From: Pleodorina starrii | Lineage: Eukaryota > Chlorophyta > Chlorophyceae > Chlamydomonadales > Volvocaceae | Reading direction: 5' to 3' | Assembly (NCBI GenBank): GCA_030267565.1 | Contig: BRXU01000007.1 | Span: 3,038,001 to 3,102,000, forward strand | DNA: 64,000 bases | Shown: in pieces, positions 14,720 through 27,700 of the stretch | How positions within the stretch are numbered: position 1 is the stretch's first letter | Layout: each line of letters opens with the position of its first letter | Program-made: the position numbers and the translations under genes | Notes under the pieces: generated by a model | What the model was told of the DNA's origin: nothing | The model's database searches: none | Seen by the model: only the letters and a program-made list of their open reading frames with translations

Positions 14720-17078
14720 TCAGATCCTTTGCCTCTTCCGAAACACGGACGGCGTCTCGTCGCCGCGGCCGCCGCCTCCGCCGCCGCCGCCTCCCCCACC
14801 GCCTCCCTCGCCCGCGCCGTCCTTGGGCTTCCGCGCAAACGCCCCCGCGTGGTCGTGTCCCTTGTCCTGCAGCAGCCGCTCGATCTTGCGCAACTGGCCG
14901 TCCAGCTTCTGGTCCCGCTGCCTCGACTCCGTCACGGCGCCCTGCGCACCAGACCAGGGAGGGCCAGGGATACTTAGGGTCTACTACCGGTCGCTCCTTG
15001 CACTCCGGTAACTGGTATAGCTCCCGTATGTTCCCGCGTTTGTTGGGTGCGCCAGCGAGAAAACGAGAGCGGGAAGGATAACGAGTGAGCGGAATGGAAG
15101 GCGCGGCGGCGGCGGCGGCGGCGGCAAAGGAGAACAGCGCGACGCCCTACACACATGCCTCCGGCCTCCCCGGGGAAGAGGCACAACGGCGGGGGGAAGG
15201 CTGATAAGGTACCCAGGGGGGGCGCGCACGCGGACGAAGGGCCCTACAGCGCATAAGGCCCAGCAGCAGCAGCCCGCCCCCGACACCCCCACCGCCGCCA
15301 TGTCCACAATGTGTCGCCCCCACCTCACCTTCTCCAGCTCCTTGTGGCTCTTGCGCCCATCCGCCCGCTTGACTCCGTACTGGAAGGCGGCACGGGGCAG
15401 CGTCTCCCGCGACTCCTTGTACCGCTGCCACTCCTCGTCCGTGGCAAAGTCAGCCCTGCGAGCGTGCGTGCGTGCATGTGTGTGTGTGTGGGGGCGGGCG
15501 GGCAAGCCACCAAGCATGCAGGTGTGCGGGATGGGCGGGCGGGATGAGCGGGCGGGTGGGTGAGCGGGCATGCAGATGTGTGGACGTGCGTGTCTGTGCG
15601 CGTGTATGCGTGCGTGACGCCGGGCTGCGGCTCCCGTGGGGGAAAAAGGCCCGCCCTGGCTGCGCGTGCGCACGCGTGTCTGCGCGCGTGCATGCATGCA
15701 TGCACATCTGGGGCCGTGGTTGGATTGATCGCGGCGCTCGAGGGAACGCGCCATCAAGCCCAACCTCAGCAGCCTTCCACCCATCCCCTCCCACCCACCA
15801 CACCTCTCAGCCTGAAACCTTAAACACCCCTCAGCCCCTTCCCCAGCAGCCCAGCAGCCCCTGCGACCCACCTGGTCTTCCCCTTGGCTTGCTTCGAGTC
15901 CATGTTCCTGAGGTCCCCGCCCTCGTCGTCCGAATCCACCAGCGCCCCCACGTAGCCCGCCATGCCCGGGTAGCACTCGGCGTAGGCGTCGTCGTCGTCG
16001 GCCTCCGCGTCCAGCCCGCGAGCCTTGGTGTCCTGCAGACGTGAGGTGGTGACGGCGGGCGTGTGCATGTGTGTGTGTGTGCATGTGTGTGTGGCCGGCA
16101 TACGTCGGATGTGGGTGGGTGCGGATGCGGACGCAGATGGGTGCAACGGATGATGCAGACGCGGATTTGTGCAGAAATGCGGATGGATGCTGCTGCGGGG
16201 ATATGAGGCCGGCTGGTGCAGCACTCGTGGCAGTCGACGACAGCCGTGAAACTGTATTATGACTGACCGACAAGGAGGCTCCGTCAGATGGGACGGACCG
16301 GGAAAGACAGGACCGGGCAGGGCAGGGCCAGCCACCGAGCGCCGACGGCCACCCCATCGCCAGACCAAGCAGGTGCGGTCAACACGACACTCGTACACAT
16401 GTACGGCACGGTACCTTGGGGCGGCTGCGCCATTTGGGCTCCTCCGCGGTGCCGTACGCGTTGACAGCGGCCTGCAGGCGTGGGTGGTCGTGTCGTCGGT
16501 TGGATAAAAGAGGTAAGAGAACAAACCTCAGCGAAGTCGCCGGGGCGAAGTTAAGGTGGTGTGGTGCGGAGCGGAGCGGTGGAGCGAGATCGGCACAATA
16601 CGCCGCCTGCTCCTCCTCCGCCTCCTCGACCTCTATGAACTCAGTCCTTGGGGTGCCTTGCGTGTGCGCCCGATCCCGAGCCAGTTTACGCCCAGGCCAG
16701 GGCCAGGGCCGTAATTTGATCTGTTCTGATGGTCGACTTCAGTCCACAAATTCCTGGTGAAATCCCTGAAGAGGGCCTGTCTACAATGGGGCGGGGCTCC
16801 GTCCAAGGAATGCAAAGCGCCAGGTCCGGGTTCGGGTCCACCGTATCTATCCGGGCATCCCCACCTGCTGCACTCCGCCGTACGCTGCAGCGCCGTACAC
16901 GCCCTGCGCGGCGCCGTATGCGTCCACGCCGTATCCTTGCTGCGCGCCGTACGCATTGTACTGGTCGTACCCCTGCATGCCGTACGGTGCTGCGCCGTAC
17001 TGCATCCCCGCCGCCTGCATGGCGCCGTAGGCCATGCCGCCGCCGCCGGCGGCGACGCCCATCTCCGCCCCCGGCGGC

Positions 17079-17109
<31 letters not shown>

Positions 17110-20100
17110 CCATCTCGCCCTCCTCCAAGTCCATGTCATCGCCGCCGCCGCCGCCGCCTTCCTGCGCCGCCGCCGCCGCCCCCGGCCGCCGTATGCTCGT
17201 CCCGGGCATGGGGATATCCGCCATCGTGTCCTTCGTGTCAAAGTACGACCCATCGGGACGCCTGGCGCCGCGGGGATGGGGCAATGGGGCATGGAGTGGG
17301 CGAAAGAGAAGAGAGACTTCAGCGGAGGGACGGAGCGGGTAAGGAGTGGGATTCCAAAGCTGTGTCACAAGAGGCCCGGCCCGGCGTTTCCCCTACCACG
17401 CCTGGCTCGGCACCCCTCTGCACGGGTTACAGGTACGTTTGGCATGGGGGCCGGCTTGCTCCGTTCGCACGGGTGACGGGTCGCCTCGCTCGAGCTACTT
17501 TGCTGCGTTTCCTCTTTCTCATCACCCCCCCCCCGACGCCCTGAGACCTCCATGCCCCAGCTCCCAGATCCCCAGATCCCCAGCTCTCCAGTCCTGGCCT
17601 CGGCCCCCAACCCACCTGGCCGCCGCCCCCTGGTCTTTTGCCTTGTCCTTGGCCTTGTTGTTGGTGGGCTGGTAGTCCGAACCCGCGTCGCCAAAGATGT
17701 CGTCGTCCTCGTCGACGGGGCCCTTGGGCCGAGCCGCGCCGCCGCCGGCCGCCGCCGCGCCCGGACGGCCGCCGGCGCTGGGGCTGGGGCTGGGGGCCGC
17801 CCCGGCGGTGCCGCCGGCCTGACCGTCCGCGGCCACGTCGTGCTTGATGCCCTGAGGCTCGTCGTGGCATTACGTCATTGACAGCTGCCGCCAGTCGGGG
17901 TGCTGCGGATTCGCGGGTCGGCTGTTTCCGAGTACACACTTACGCACGCACACACGCACACACCGGCGTTTGTGGCTGCTGGGCGTCCTTCTCAACGCGT
18001 GTTGCGGAGGTGAGCGCAACTTGCACCAACCACCGCCGCCGCCGCCGCCGCCGCGGCTGCCCTCCCACGGACCCCAAGGAGCAACCCCTCGTAAACCCGG
18101 CTGTCTCCGTTCATCCAAAACCCCAAGCCCCTTCCCTCCGGACCCTCACCAGCAGGGCGTCCCGGTCTCGCCGCTTGAGCCGCTTGCCGTCCGCGGTCGT
18201 ACGAACGTACGACAAGATCCGCGCGATGCGGTCCAGTACGGCATTGTCCATCCCCGCAAACAGCGTCTCCGTCACCTGCGGCGGTTATAGTGTTGTGGTG
18301 TTGTGGGGTGCGGGGCTGGTGAGACTACCGTAAACAGACGCAGCACTGGACACCAAACCGAATCCAGGGAGAGACCATGCGGGGGCGTGTGTGACTGTAT
18401 GGGACAGGGTATGGGACAAAATGACGTGCGGCTGAACCCGACTAAGAGGTTCTGAGTTGACTCAGAAGGCACCAGCCCAGGACCCTAGTGGTCCCTCATT
18501 GTAACTCTCGCATCCTGAAAGGAGAAAAGCTTGGGAAATCTATGGAGGGGACAAGGGCTCCACACGGGCTGTGTGAGACCGTCTGCCGCTGTCCCGCGCG
18601 GCTGATGGACTCGTGCGTGGGTGCGCGTATGGGCCAGGGCAGGGCAGGGCCGCTCGCGCAGCTGCCCTCACCGGCGGGCACTCGCTCCTCGGCCGGCGCA
18701 GCGTGGTGGGAATGTCCGTGTCCAGCGAGTCCTCGTTGTCAAAGTCGTACACGAATGCCGTACGGCGCGGCAGGTACATCTCCCGTACGTTGCTCCGCGG
18801 CGCCGTGAACAGCGTGCCAAACACGGACCGCGCCAACGGCGTCGTGAAGCGAACCTCCTCCTTACGACCGGCGGCGGAGGCGGCGTTGGCGCGTGCGTTG
18901 GCGCGCGCCTGCGCGTCGCGGGAGGCCTCCCGGCCCTTCCCGCCTCCGCCGCCGCCGCCCTGCTCGCCACCCTCCTCGCCCCCCTCCTCGTCCTCCTCGC
19001 CGTCCTTCTTCTTGACGATCTCGTCGCGAGTCTGCGCGAGCATTGGGGCTTTGTTGTCCCTGGCGGCGACGGGGGCTCTCCCACACGTGAACACCGCCGC
19101 CGCGCGTCACCGAGGGGTACAAAGGAGCCGCGCGCAGGATGGCGGGAGGGCGTGCGCCAGGACCCTGCCACAGGGGCCACAGGGGCAGCCACAGCCCACC
19201 CAGCGCACCGCACTGGTCCCTGGTTCAGCCTCCTCCAGCACCCAAACCATAGCCTCGCCCCCCATCACCTCCACCGCCATCACCACGCCGGCTCCTCTTC
19301 AATACCCCATCGTCAGGACCATCCGCGGGTAGTCCCGGTCATCATGCCGGGCCCACAGGCTCTCGCAACCCACATGGGACATGGCTCCCAGACACCTGCT
19401 CGCCCTCCTCCTGCCCAGTCCCCCGCCCAGTTCCACACTGCGACCCCCTCACTGCGGCCGCAGAGCACCCCTCCTCCTCCATGCGTGTCCAGCTGCCTTG
19501 CCCCCTCCTGCCCCAGCTCCCCGCCCCGGCCTCTGTCCCGCACGCCACCCGCCCGGCCCCCACCCGCACCTTGCTGAGCAGCGCGTAATCTAGACCCTTC
19601 ACCAGATGCGTGAACCGCATGTCACCACCCAGGTACTTGGTTTCCTCCTCGCTCAGCTTGGAAAGGTCCACAGTGCCGCCCAGCTCGCCGCCGGGCCCTA
19701 TGCCGGCGCCCCCGGTGCCGCCGCTTCCCGCCAGCGCAGACAGCACGGCGGAGGCGTCCTCGTAGTCCAGGTTCTTGCCGCGGCGGCGCTCCTCGGCGCG
19801 ATCGCTGTGAGAGGCGAGGGAGGAGTGGGATTTGAGGGTTGGGCTGGGGTGGGCGCTTGCGGGGAGCAACTGGTGCACCGGGTGGAGGTTTGTCCCGTCC
19901 GATACTCAGGACTCACGGTAACCCACGACGTGACTGCCTGGCCCACATGCGCAGAACCCAGGAGTGTTGCGGGCAGGTTTCTCTCCCCTGAACAAGAGCC
20001 CCCTTTGACTCTCCCAGTAACCATGCCCCTGGGGCGCTTGGCGCGTACCGGTACTTGGGCGCGTCGTCATCCTCAGCATCCTCTTTCCCCTTGTCGCTTG

Positions 20101-20257
20101 GCTTCTTGAAGCCAGGGCGACCATGAGGGCGATGTGGCTTGTGCTCGCCTTTAGGTTTTTGCTTCGGTGTTGCATCTGCCTTATTGCTCGGGGTTTGGCT
20201 GCCAAATCGTTCCGCACGGGGCGTCTCAAGCAGTTTGCGAAAATCCGCGTTGTTCAT
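14720..20257 (-). CDS. RED: RED/IK splicing factor, 709 aa, 10 exons
   Basis: Exons: 20049-20257, 19570-19804, 19031-19391 trimmed to 18672-19031, 18150-18275, 17616-17851, 16865-17261, 16415-16471, 15872-16032, 15329-15455, 14720-14941; all phases close. The N-terminus MNNADFRKLLETPR and the later blocks RAEERRRGKNLDYE, KYLGGDMRFTHLVKGLDYALL, MYLPRRTAFVYDFDNE-SLDTDIPTTL and KLDGQLRKIERLL are the conserved RED-like regions. RED (SMU-2) works with SMU1 in activation of the spliceosomal B complex in the nucleus. The Arg-Glu/Asp dipeptide tract that gives human RED its name is absent; at that place sit Gly/Ala/Pro-rich segments and a Tyr/Gln/Gly/Ala-rich, prion-like stretch in the 16865-17261 exon. 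Divergent from the membrane-protein gene, convergent with the MORN gene. Confidence 0.9.
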
Positions 20258-20644
20258 GATGGTTTAAATGGCGTAAAGGCAACTGGGCCGGTAAGTGCTT
20301 CACATAACGTTGTTCACGCCCGGAGGACCAAGATGTACTTTACTAGTTTAACACGCAGCGTGGGCGTCGACTGACAGCTATTCGCTGTAAGACGGTCATG
20401 AAATATGGGAACTGCGCTGGCAGAAAGCCAAAGTAGGCGACTGCAAGTGGTTTCGGCAGTTGAATACGGCAATACCCATGTTTGAGCCGGAACTGAGCGC
20501 TGAGGCAATCGTGAATCACAATTCGATTTCATGAGAAACATCTAGAGTCACCGTTAGGAAAAGACAAACACTTGGCTCGGGAATTGTGAACTCGGTAGAC
20601 TTGAGGTCTGAATCGTCGGCGGCCGAACTGAAAAGCCAGCCACC
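20258..20644. promoter_or_regulatory. Divergent promoter region, RED / small membrane protein
   Basis: 387 bp between opposite start codons, less GC-rich than the exons. No certain core element was recognised. A TGTAA word at about 20386 is on the plus strand and upstream of the plus gene, so it is not used as a terminator here. Confidence 0.5.
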
Positions 20645-21460
20645 ATGTCCTCTCAGCCGGGATCTAGCGCCGCCGCGATGCGATCCTGGGAAAAGAAGCG
20701 GCCGCAGCCGTCGCTGTTGAGCGTCGCCCAGGGGTTGGTGCAGCAATACGCCCTGCCGGTCGCGGTGGTCGGCTTCCTCGTCCGGCGCTATCTCGCCAAC
20801 AAGAAGAAAGCCGCAGCAAAGCCCGATGCAGCAAAGGCCAGCGCCGACAAGGACGCGCCGGCAGCATCGACGACGCGCAAGCCGCGACGGGATTACAAGG
20901 TGAAGCGCGATCAGGAGGGGCCGCTGCTAGTCGGCGCGGACGACGAGGACGTGGAGGTTCAGCCGCACGACGACGTTATGGAGGCGTACGACGAGACGGA
21001 AGTGGAGAAGGCCGGCGCCGCGGCGGCAGGCCCGGGCGGCGGCAACACAGCCATGCTTCAGATGCTCCAGCAAATGGGCTACCGCATTGTCATGCCAAAG
21101 GACGGCAGCGGGCAGGTCTTCCTGGTGCCGCCGGGCGCTGCGGGACCTGGCGGGCAAGCTATCGCGGAAGGTAAGGAGGCCACTCGGTACGGCAGCCGTA
21201 CACGTGTCAGATTGTGGGTTGCGCAGTGCCGGCGGCCCGTCCACACACTACACCCTTTCAGCGATGTAGTCGCACCGTCCTCCAGCATCCCGGCATCCGT
21301 GTCGAGGAAAGAGCTGCTCAATGGCATAGGTACCTGTACGTAGCACGCGCATTCTCATTGGCTGTGTCGTCCGCGGCGGTCCGCAGGCGATGAGGAGGGG
21401 TACGACGAGGACGAGGGCTACGAGGAGGGCGAGGAGGCGGAGGAGGCGCAAGACGAGTAA
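20645..21460 (+). CDS. Small single-pass membrane protein with acidic tail, 219 aa
   Basis: Exons 20645-21170, 21270-21329, 21387-21460; phases close. The middle exon was chosen with acceptor TGTAG before 21270, because the upstream TTTCAG acceptor gives an immediate stop. Residues about 32-50 form one hydrophobic helix (ALPVAVVGFLV) followed by a basic stop-transfer (RR, then NKKK). The middle is Lys/Ala-rich, then comes a conserved-looking block MLQMLQQMGYRIVMPKDG, and the end is a Glu/Asp/Tyr/Gly tail (DEEGYDEDEGYEEGEE). I do not recognise the family. The layout suggests a tail in the cytosol or another soluble compartment and a short N-terminal lumenal part. Shares a promoter region with RED. 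Confidence 0.68.
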
Positions 21461-24400
21461 ATGGTGCGGAGGGAGGCCTGACCCTGGCCTGCCATGCCAA
21501 TCCAGGCGGGCGCCCGAGTGCTGGCACAGCCGCCGAGCGCCACGCCGCTTGCACCGCGACGGGAAGCATTCCTCACTCAGGCACCTGCCGTACATCAGCG
21601 AGTGCTTTGGGGAGGAAGCGTTGGACGTTTGGCCTGAGTTTTGGGGGCTGTCTCCGGGGTAGCCTCCGATTTGGGTCGGGTGGGTTGGGAGAGGCGGACA
21701 GGCACACGGGGGATGCGTCTCTTGCGCGTCTGTGCGGCTCATCCGTCACGGGGTTTGTCGGCACGGCAGGGCGGCAAATGGACACCAGCCGATGGGGTGG
21801 GATGAATTGGAGCGAGGATGCGGAAGGGACGCGAATGATCCAGGGTTGGGGGCTTGGTACGGCATTGAGACTTGCTCGGACGAGAATGACGAAGGAAGTT
21901 GGATGCGGAGGGTTTGTTACTTGACGGGCTGGCGAGCGATGACTGCCGGCTGCCGCTTGATCTGGCGGGGAGTCGAAGCTTTCGGCGCGCGGCTGCTGTG
22001 TGTTCTCTGTTCTGGGTCCGTGTTTTTCCGTGGTTCTGCCTGCCGCATCCACAGAACCAAATCAAGTCGATCGGCTGGGTGGCTGCGGGGGCTGGCTTGC
22101 GGCAGTCTCAAACTTCCCTGTTTGCTGGTCCCGCTTGCGATTTTTCAAAGCGTTCGCGAGCACCTGAGGCTTGGCGGCCTTGCAAAGTGCACAGAGGTCG
22201 ACGTCGGATGTTCTTCACCGTGCCAGTTGCGCTGCCTCGGCAATTTGCCGTCGTACAATGGTGTGCTGTACGACGACTGGCCGACCGTCGAGCGGGGCCG
22301 CCAACGAGCCGGCGCCACCCCGCTTTGGCAGCGCAGCGCAGCCCCAACTGCGCGTTTGGTGGCGCGGCTGGGGTCGCCGCTGGTTCGACCCTCGCGCGGG
22401 TGCCTGCCCACGCGCTGTCGGCCCAGGTCGGACAGGTGTGCACGTGCCTGCAGTTCCCCTGCACTCCTCCGCACACTGCGGGCTCCCACCGTGTTGCGTG
22501 CTGCCACTTGAGTGGAAGGAGCGGTTGTCAACGCGGACGCGGGCAACGCTCCCGACGGCGCCAACGTTTCGCCGATGTCGCGTCCGTCCCATCGCTACGG
22601 TTTCGTCTTGGCTACTCCCTTCGGCGAGCGGGGGCGAGTGCGCCGCCGCCGCCGAGTGGGGGCGGTCGTGCCCCGCCGCCCCATCGTCGCCCACGTGCAA
22701 GACACATCTTGAGAAAATAATCCTGCAAGATCCTGTCACTCGTCCATGCAGTCGATACAGCGCCGTGCCCAATGAGAGATGCGGCGGAACCCCCGCCTGC
22801 CGTGTTAGGACAGGACAGGACAGGACCCGCAATCTCATCTGAGACTGTCAGTCATTCGATATACACCAGTGGTATGACCCCGCCCCCCGCCCGACGGGGA
22901 CGGGAGCGGGGTTGTGCATCAAGGTTGTCGTGAGAACGAGGTTGGTCTGTCAAGGTCTGTCAGCCTGTTCCGTCTGTTCACCAGTCAAAAACCCCGAGAG
23001 AGACAGACAGCCAGCGGAAACACACGGGGTTTGCGTCACGCCTGCCCTGCGCCTGCGTTGTCAAACCCCCTCTTCTTACCAGCCGTGTCCCGTCGTGTCC
23101 CCGCAGCCGTCGGGGTACGCTGTCTGGCTCGTCTGCGCCTCGGGAAGTAAGGGGCGTGCGCTGCACAGCGCTGCACCGCACCGCGCCGTTTCGTCGCATG
23201 CATTCTCGGAAGGCTCCTCCGAACCCCCCCCTCCCACCACCACCACCACCACCCTGGTACCGTTATCGAAAATATGTACGCCTGCGTGCCTGTGCCTCAT
23301 CTTCACCACCACCAGCAACAGCAGCTGCACCACCACCACATGCCGGTATGGAGAAGGCCCAACCCGTATACACAATACACGCAAGCGGATGCTAAAGCTC
23401 TTTCTCCTCTGGGGTCTGGGCAACGCGCAAGCCAGCGGGCAAAGCGACCCTGCCTGCCTCCCAGCGCATCGTTTGCGATGCATGCGGAACCCCCTGGATA
23501 GATGCCGACCCGACCCGCAATGCCTGAAAACAAAACAAAACAGCAACGACCGTTGGTTTGTTGCCCCTCGGTGCTCCGTTGGGTTCCACTGCGAATGCAC
23601 CATTCTCCCAAGAACCGAGCAGCTAGCTACAGCAGCTACCACAAGAGCTCAAGAGCTATACCAGGAAAGACCAACAGCATCTGAGAAACAACGAAACGCC
23701 TGAAACGCCGCCCTCCCCGCCCGCCCGCCCGCAAGCCTGGAGGTGGAGGTTATCGTTGAAACAATGACGCCAACACCAACAAGGGGGAGGGGTTTTGCGC
23801 AAACCGACCGCAGCAGCAGCAAAGCTCTTCTTCTTCTTCTTCAGGATGATGCACGCATGCACCGCGGCGCCGCTGAACCCCAAGCCAACCGTTGGACCCC
23901 ACCCCCCGGACCCCCCACCACCCCCGCTGCCAACCGTGTGAGCAATACACAACCGTAAACAACCCGGCGCCGGGCCTCCCCTCGCCTGGGTTGCCTGTTC
24001 GTATGCTGCCGGGTGGATTCGTACGGCTCTCGTATGGATCCGGCCCGGCCGCCTGATCCCCACCCTTGGGCAGCCCGGCCCGGCCCGCCCCGGCCCCAAT
24101 CCGGCCCGTCCGGGCACCCTTGAGTAACTCCTTTTAGTCCCTCCACGTCTCATTACCCAAAACTCAACACCCACAACTGCCTACAACGCACTCAAGGCGT
24201 CAACGGCCGCTCGCGATGCCGCTGGCTGCGCCTCCCCCCGCCCCGCCCTCGCCTGCGTCTTTCGCCGCTCAAGGAGGCGCCCACGCGGGGAGGCCTGGGC
24301 GGCTAGGCGGCTGGGGTGTAACAAGGAACCGACAGACTGGGGAAGGAACCGGCGCGACCAGCGCGGCCGGGGCAGCTGCGTGCAGCTTCAGCTACCCGGA

Positions 24401-24794
24401 GGGTGGGGGGGTACGCATGGCCGCAGGGCTGCCCGAGGCGACTGACCTGACTGACCCACTGACCTAATCCGACACCAGGCGCCTTGCCCAGCCTTGGCCG
24501 CCTTTGCCCTCCCTCCCTTTCTCCTCGCAGCTCTCGCCCTCCACCCGCAGTCCGCCGCTTGCCTCTCCTTGCCTCGCCTCGCCTCGCCTCGCCGCGGCGC
24601 CCCGTGCCCTGCGCCGCGCGCCGCGGCGCAGCAAGGCCACTCCCACGAATCGGGTGGCACTGCGTCGCGCTGCGCTCCGCGCACGAGCTCCTCTCCTCCT
24701 CCCCCTCCCCCCTCCTCTCTCCTCCTCCTTATTCTTCTTCTTCCCCCGATTCTCTTCTCCTTGGCGGCCAGGCCCGGCCAGGCCCGGCTGTCGC
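21461..24794. other. Intergenic, 3.3 kb, no gene recognised
   Basis: Holds the 3' ends of two convergent genes. It contains an (ACAGG)4 run near 22806-22828, a CCACCA run near 23238-23255 and scattered CAG/CAC repeats. Several long open frames overlap on both strands, but none shows a recognisable domain or a phase-consistent exon set. Confidence 0.45.
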
Positions 24795-27700
24795 TCACTC
24801 CGCCTTCGCGAGCCGCTCCTTCTTGGCCGCCTCGCGCTGCACGTAGCTCCTCAGCTTGGTCATGGGCGACAGCAGCAGGATGGCCAGCGCGCAGGCGCCC
24901 ACCAGAGTGGAGAAGTAGGCGTTCCAGCCGTACTCCTTGACGATGATGGACAGCGGGATGCCTGAGGGACAAAAGAGGCGGGAGGGCGTGGGGGCCGGGG
25001 CGGGTGTGAGGACACGTGGGTTGGGGTGGGCCGTGGGCAGTGGGCGTGACGTGACACGACGGCGGGGAGTCCGATGGACCACCGCGCACTTCCCACCCCA
25101 CCCCACCTTTCCGGCTGCCCTTCCGGCACGCAATCCAGCCAACCCACCCTCTTGAAACCCCCTCCTCCCTTTCACCATCCCGCCCCGTCTCGTTCCATCC
25201 CGAACACCCACCCAACCCACAAAAGAACCCTCCGAAACCCTCCAAAGCCATCACCTCCCTTCCCACCCGCTGACATACCCAAAAAGCCCTCCAAAGCCCT
25301 GCTTCCACTCCATGCTTTCACTCCATGCTGACACCCCTGCTGCTGTGACGCGTTGGCCGCCCTCCCCCCCCCCCCGCGCGTGCGCCCCACCCACCGCCCA
25401 CCCGACCCACTCACCCGCGTTGGCCGCCCCCAGGTACGCGATCCAGCCCAGGAAGCCCTCCGACGCGCCCACGCTGTCTGGCCCCACCAGCTCCGCACCA
25501 CACAGGCCGATGAGCATCTGGGGGCCGTACAGGAAGAAGCCGATCATGAAGACGTTGAACCACTGGATGGCGGCGGGGACGGCGGCGGGAAGGGCCTGGA
25601 AGGCCAGCAGCGCTGCGGCGATGCCCACCGTGTACCACATCACCACCTGCGTGTGTGTGTATGGGGGAGGGGGGAGGGGGGGGCAGGGAGGGGAGGGTAA
25701 GGGGGGAGGGGGAGGGAGGGTTGTATAGCGGTATCATCACGAGGCGCCGTAGTCACAACGCGCCCGACCCGCCACGCTCGATACGGTACGCTTTACGGTA
25801 CAACCAGGTACAACCAACGCCCCCTCGCCCTTGCCACGCTCGCGGCGCTCACCGTGACTCGCTTGCCCACGTTGCCGCCCTTGCCCGCCGCGTTGCGGAT
25901 GAGGCCGTCGGAGAGGCGGCCGGCGATGAGGGAGCCCACCAGACCCCCCAGCTCGAGACCCGACACGCGCACGGCAGCCTGGTGAGGGTCAGGAGGGGGT
26001 GAGGAGGGGGTTATCCACGGGGGTGAGGAGGGGGAGGGCAATGAAGGTGGTCTGGGTAGAGCGGAGAGGAGAGAGAGAGGTGGGGAGAGCGGAAGAGAAA
26101 GGGTGGGAGAGAAAACCAGTCCGAAAGGGCACGAAAGCAGAAGAGGCGGGTATGAGTCGGAAAAGGCGAGTATGGAGCGAGATGCGGTGGTTGTACTGGT
26201 TGTCGCAACCCAGCAGACGGGTGGTGGTGGTGGGGAGGCCTGAGGCAGGTGCGGAGTGGCGGGAGGGAGGAAGGGAGAGAAGAAGGGTCGCGAACGGGGA
26301 CCGCAGGGGATGTCCACATCCCCTGGAGCGCAGCCCAGCCCAGCCCAGACCAGCCACTGCAACGCAGCGCGCGTATCGCATCCTCGCACCTGCGCTGCGT
26401 CCTCGATGCCCTTCTCCTTGATCAGGTAAAACACAAACCAAGAGGTCACGCCCTGGGGTCGGGTGGGGAGGGGTGGGGCGGGTGAGGCGGGGAGGGGAGG
26501 GTAGGGGAGGGGAGGAGCGACGCGCGGGGGAAAGGTAGGGGAGGTCAGCTGGGAAGGGCTCCACCCCAAGAGGCCCGTTGAGAGGGCTGGTGGTGGTGGT
26601 GGTGGTGGTGGCCCGGTGACATGTCCCCCTTTCCCCTCCGGTGGAGGTCTTATTGCAGCATTACCTTCAATCCCAAGCCCACCAGCACTCGCATCGCCCA
26701 TCAAGTCCCTACATCCATCCCCTCGAAGCACGCACCCCTACGGCCCTCCCAACGGCAATCACCACTACTACTTCCCCCACCACAACCAACACCAACACCA
26801 GGCCTCCCCCACCCGCTCAGCCACCCCCACCTGGCGCACAACGTAGATGAAGAAGTAGGTGAGCGCCATGCCCCAGATAAAGGGGTTCTTGAGCACCGAG
26901 TTCACCAGCGATCCCCAGATGTCCGCCTTGGGCTTCTCGTCCTTCTTCTTGGGCGCCTTGTCGGTGGGCTCCACGGGCGGGAAGCCCAGGTCCTCGGGCT
27001 TGTCCCTGGCAGGCGCCAAGGCGGGGAGGCGGCACGGCGGTGACGGGTTCAGGGTTACGATCTTACGAACCACGGCGGGAGGGGCACCACCACCGCCACC
27101 ACCACCACATACGGTAATCCATCGCCGAGGCGACCACCACCCCACCACTCCCGCCCCCCACACCCGCATCCCTACGCACATATTGACCACTCACGGCCTC
27201 CGATCCGATCCGTGGATAAAACCCCACACCTGCCCACATACACCCGCCAACATACCCCGCCTCAACCTCCACATCCCCCACACTCACTTGCAGGCCAGCA
27301 GCACGAACGCGCCGACCACCAGTCCGATGATGCCCGGCGCCCACATCCCCCACTTCCAGCCCATGGCCTTGGCGAAGCCTCCCGCCACCAGCGGCGCCGC
27401 GAAGCCGCCCAGGTTGTGTGCGATGTTCCACATGCCCCAGTACGTGCCGCGCTCCTTGCCGGCGAACCAGGTGGTCAGGATGCGGGCGCAGCAGGGGCCG
27501 CCCACGCCCTGGCGGACAGAAGGAAGGGAGGGAGGGGGGGCGGGGGCGGAGATGAGCGGAACGCGAACCGGCGAGACAGGAGGGAAGGTGGCGGGCGCGG
27601 GTTCAGGGAGGGCTGCATGCTGAATGAATACCAGTACCGTCACTGAAGTTTGTTTGTTTTTTGAGGGTGGACAAACAGAAGGGAGAGGGCGCGGGCGAGG

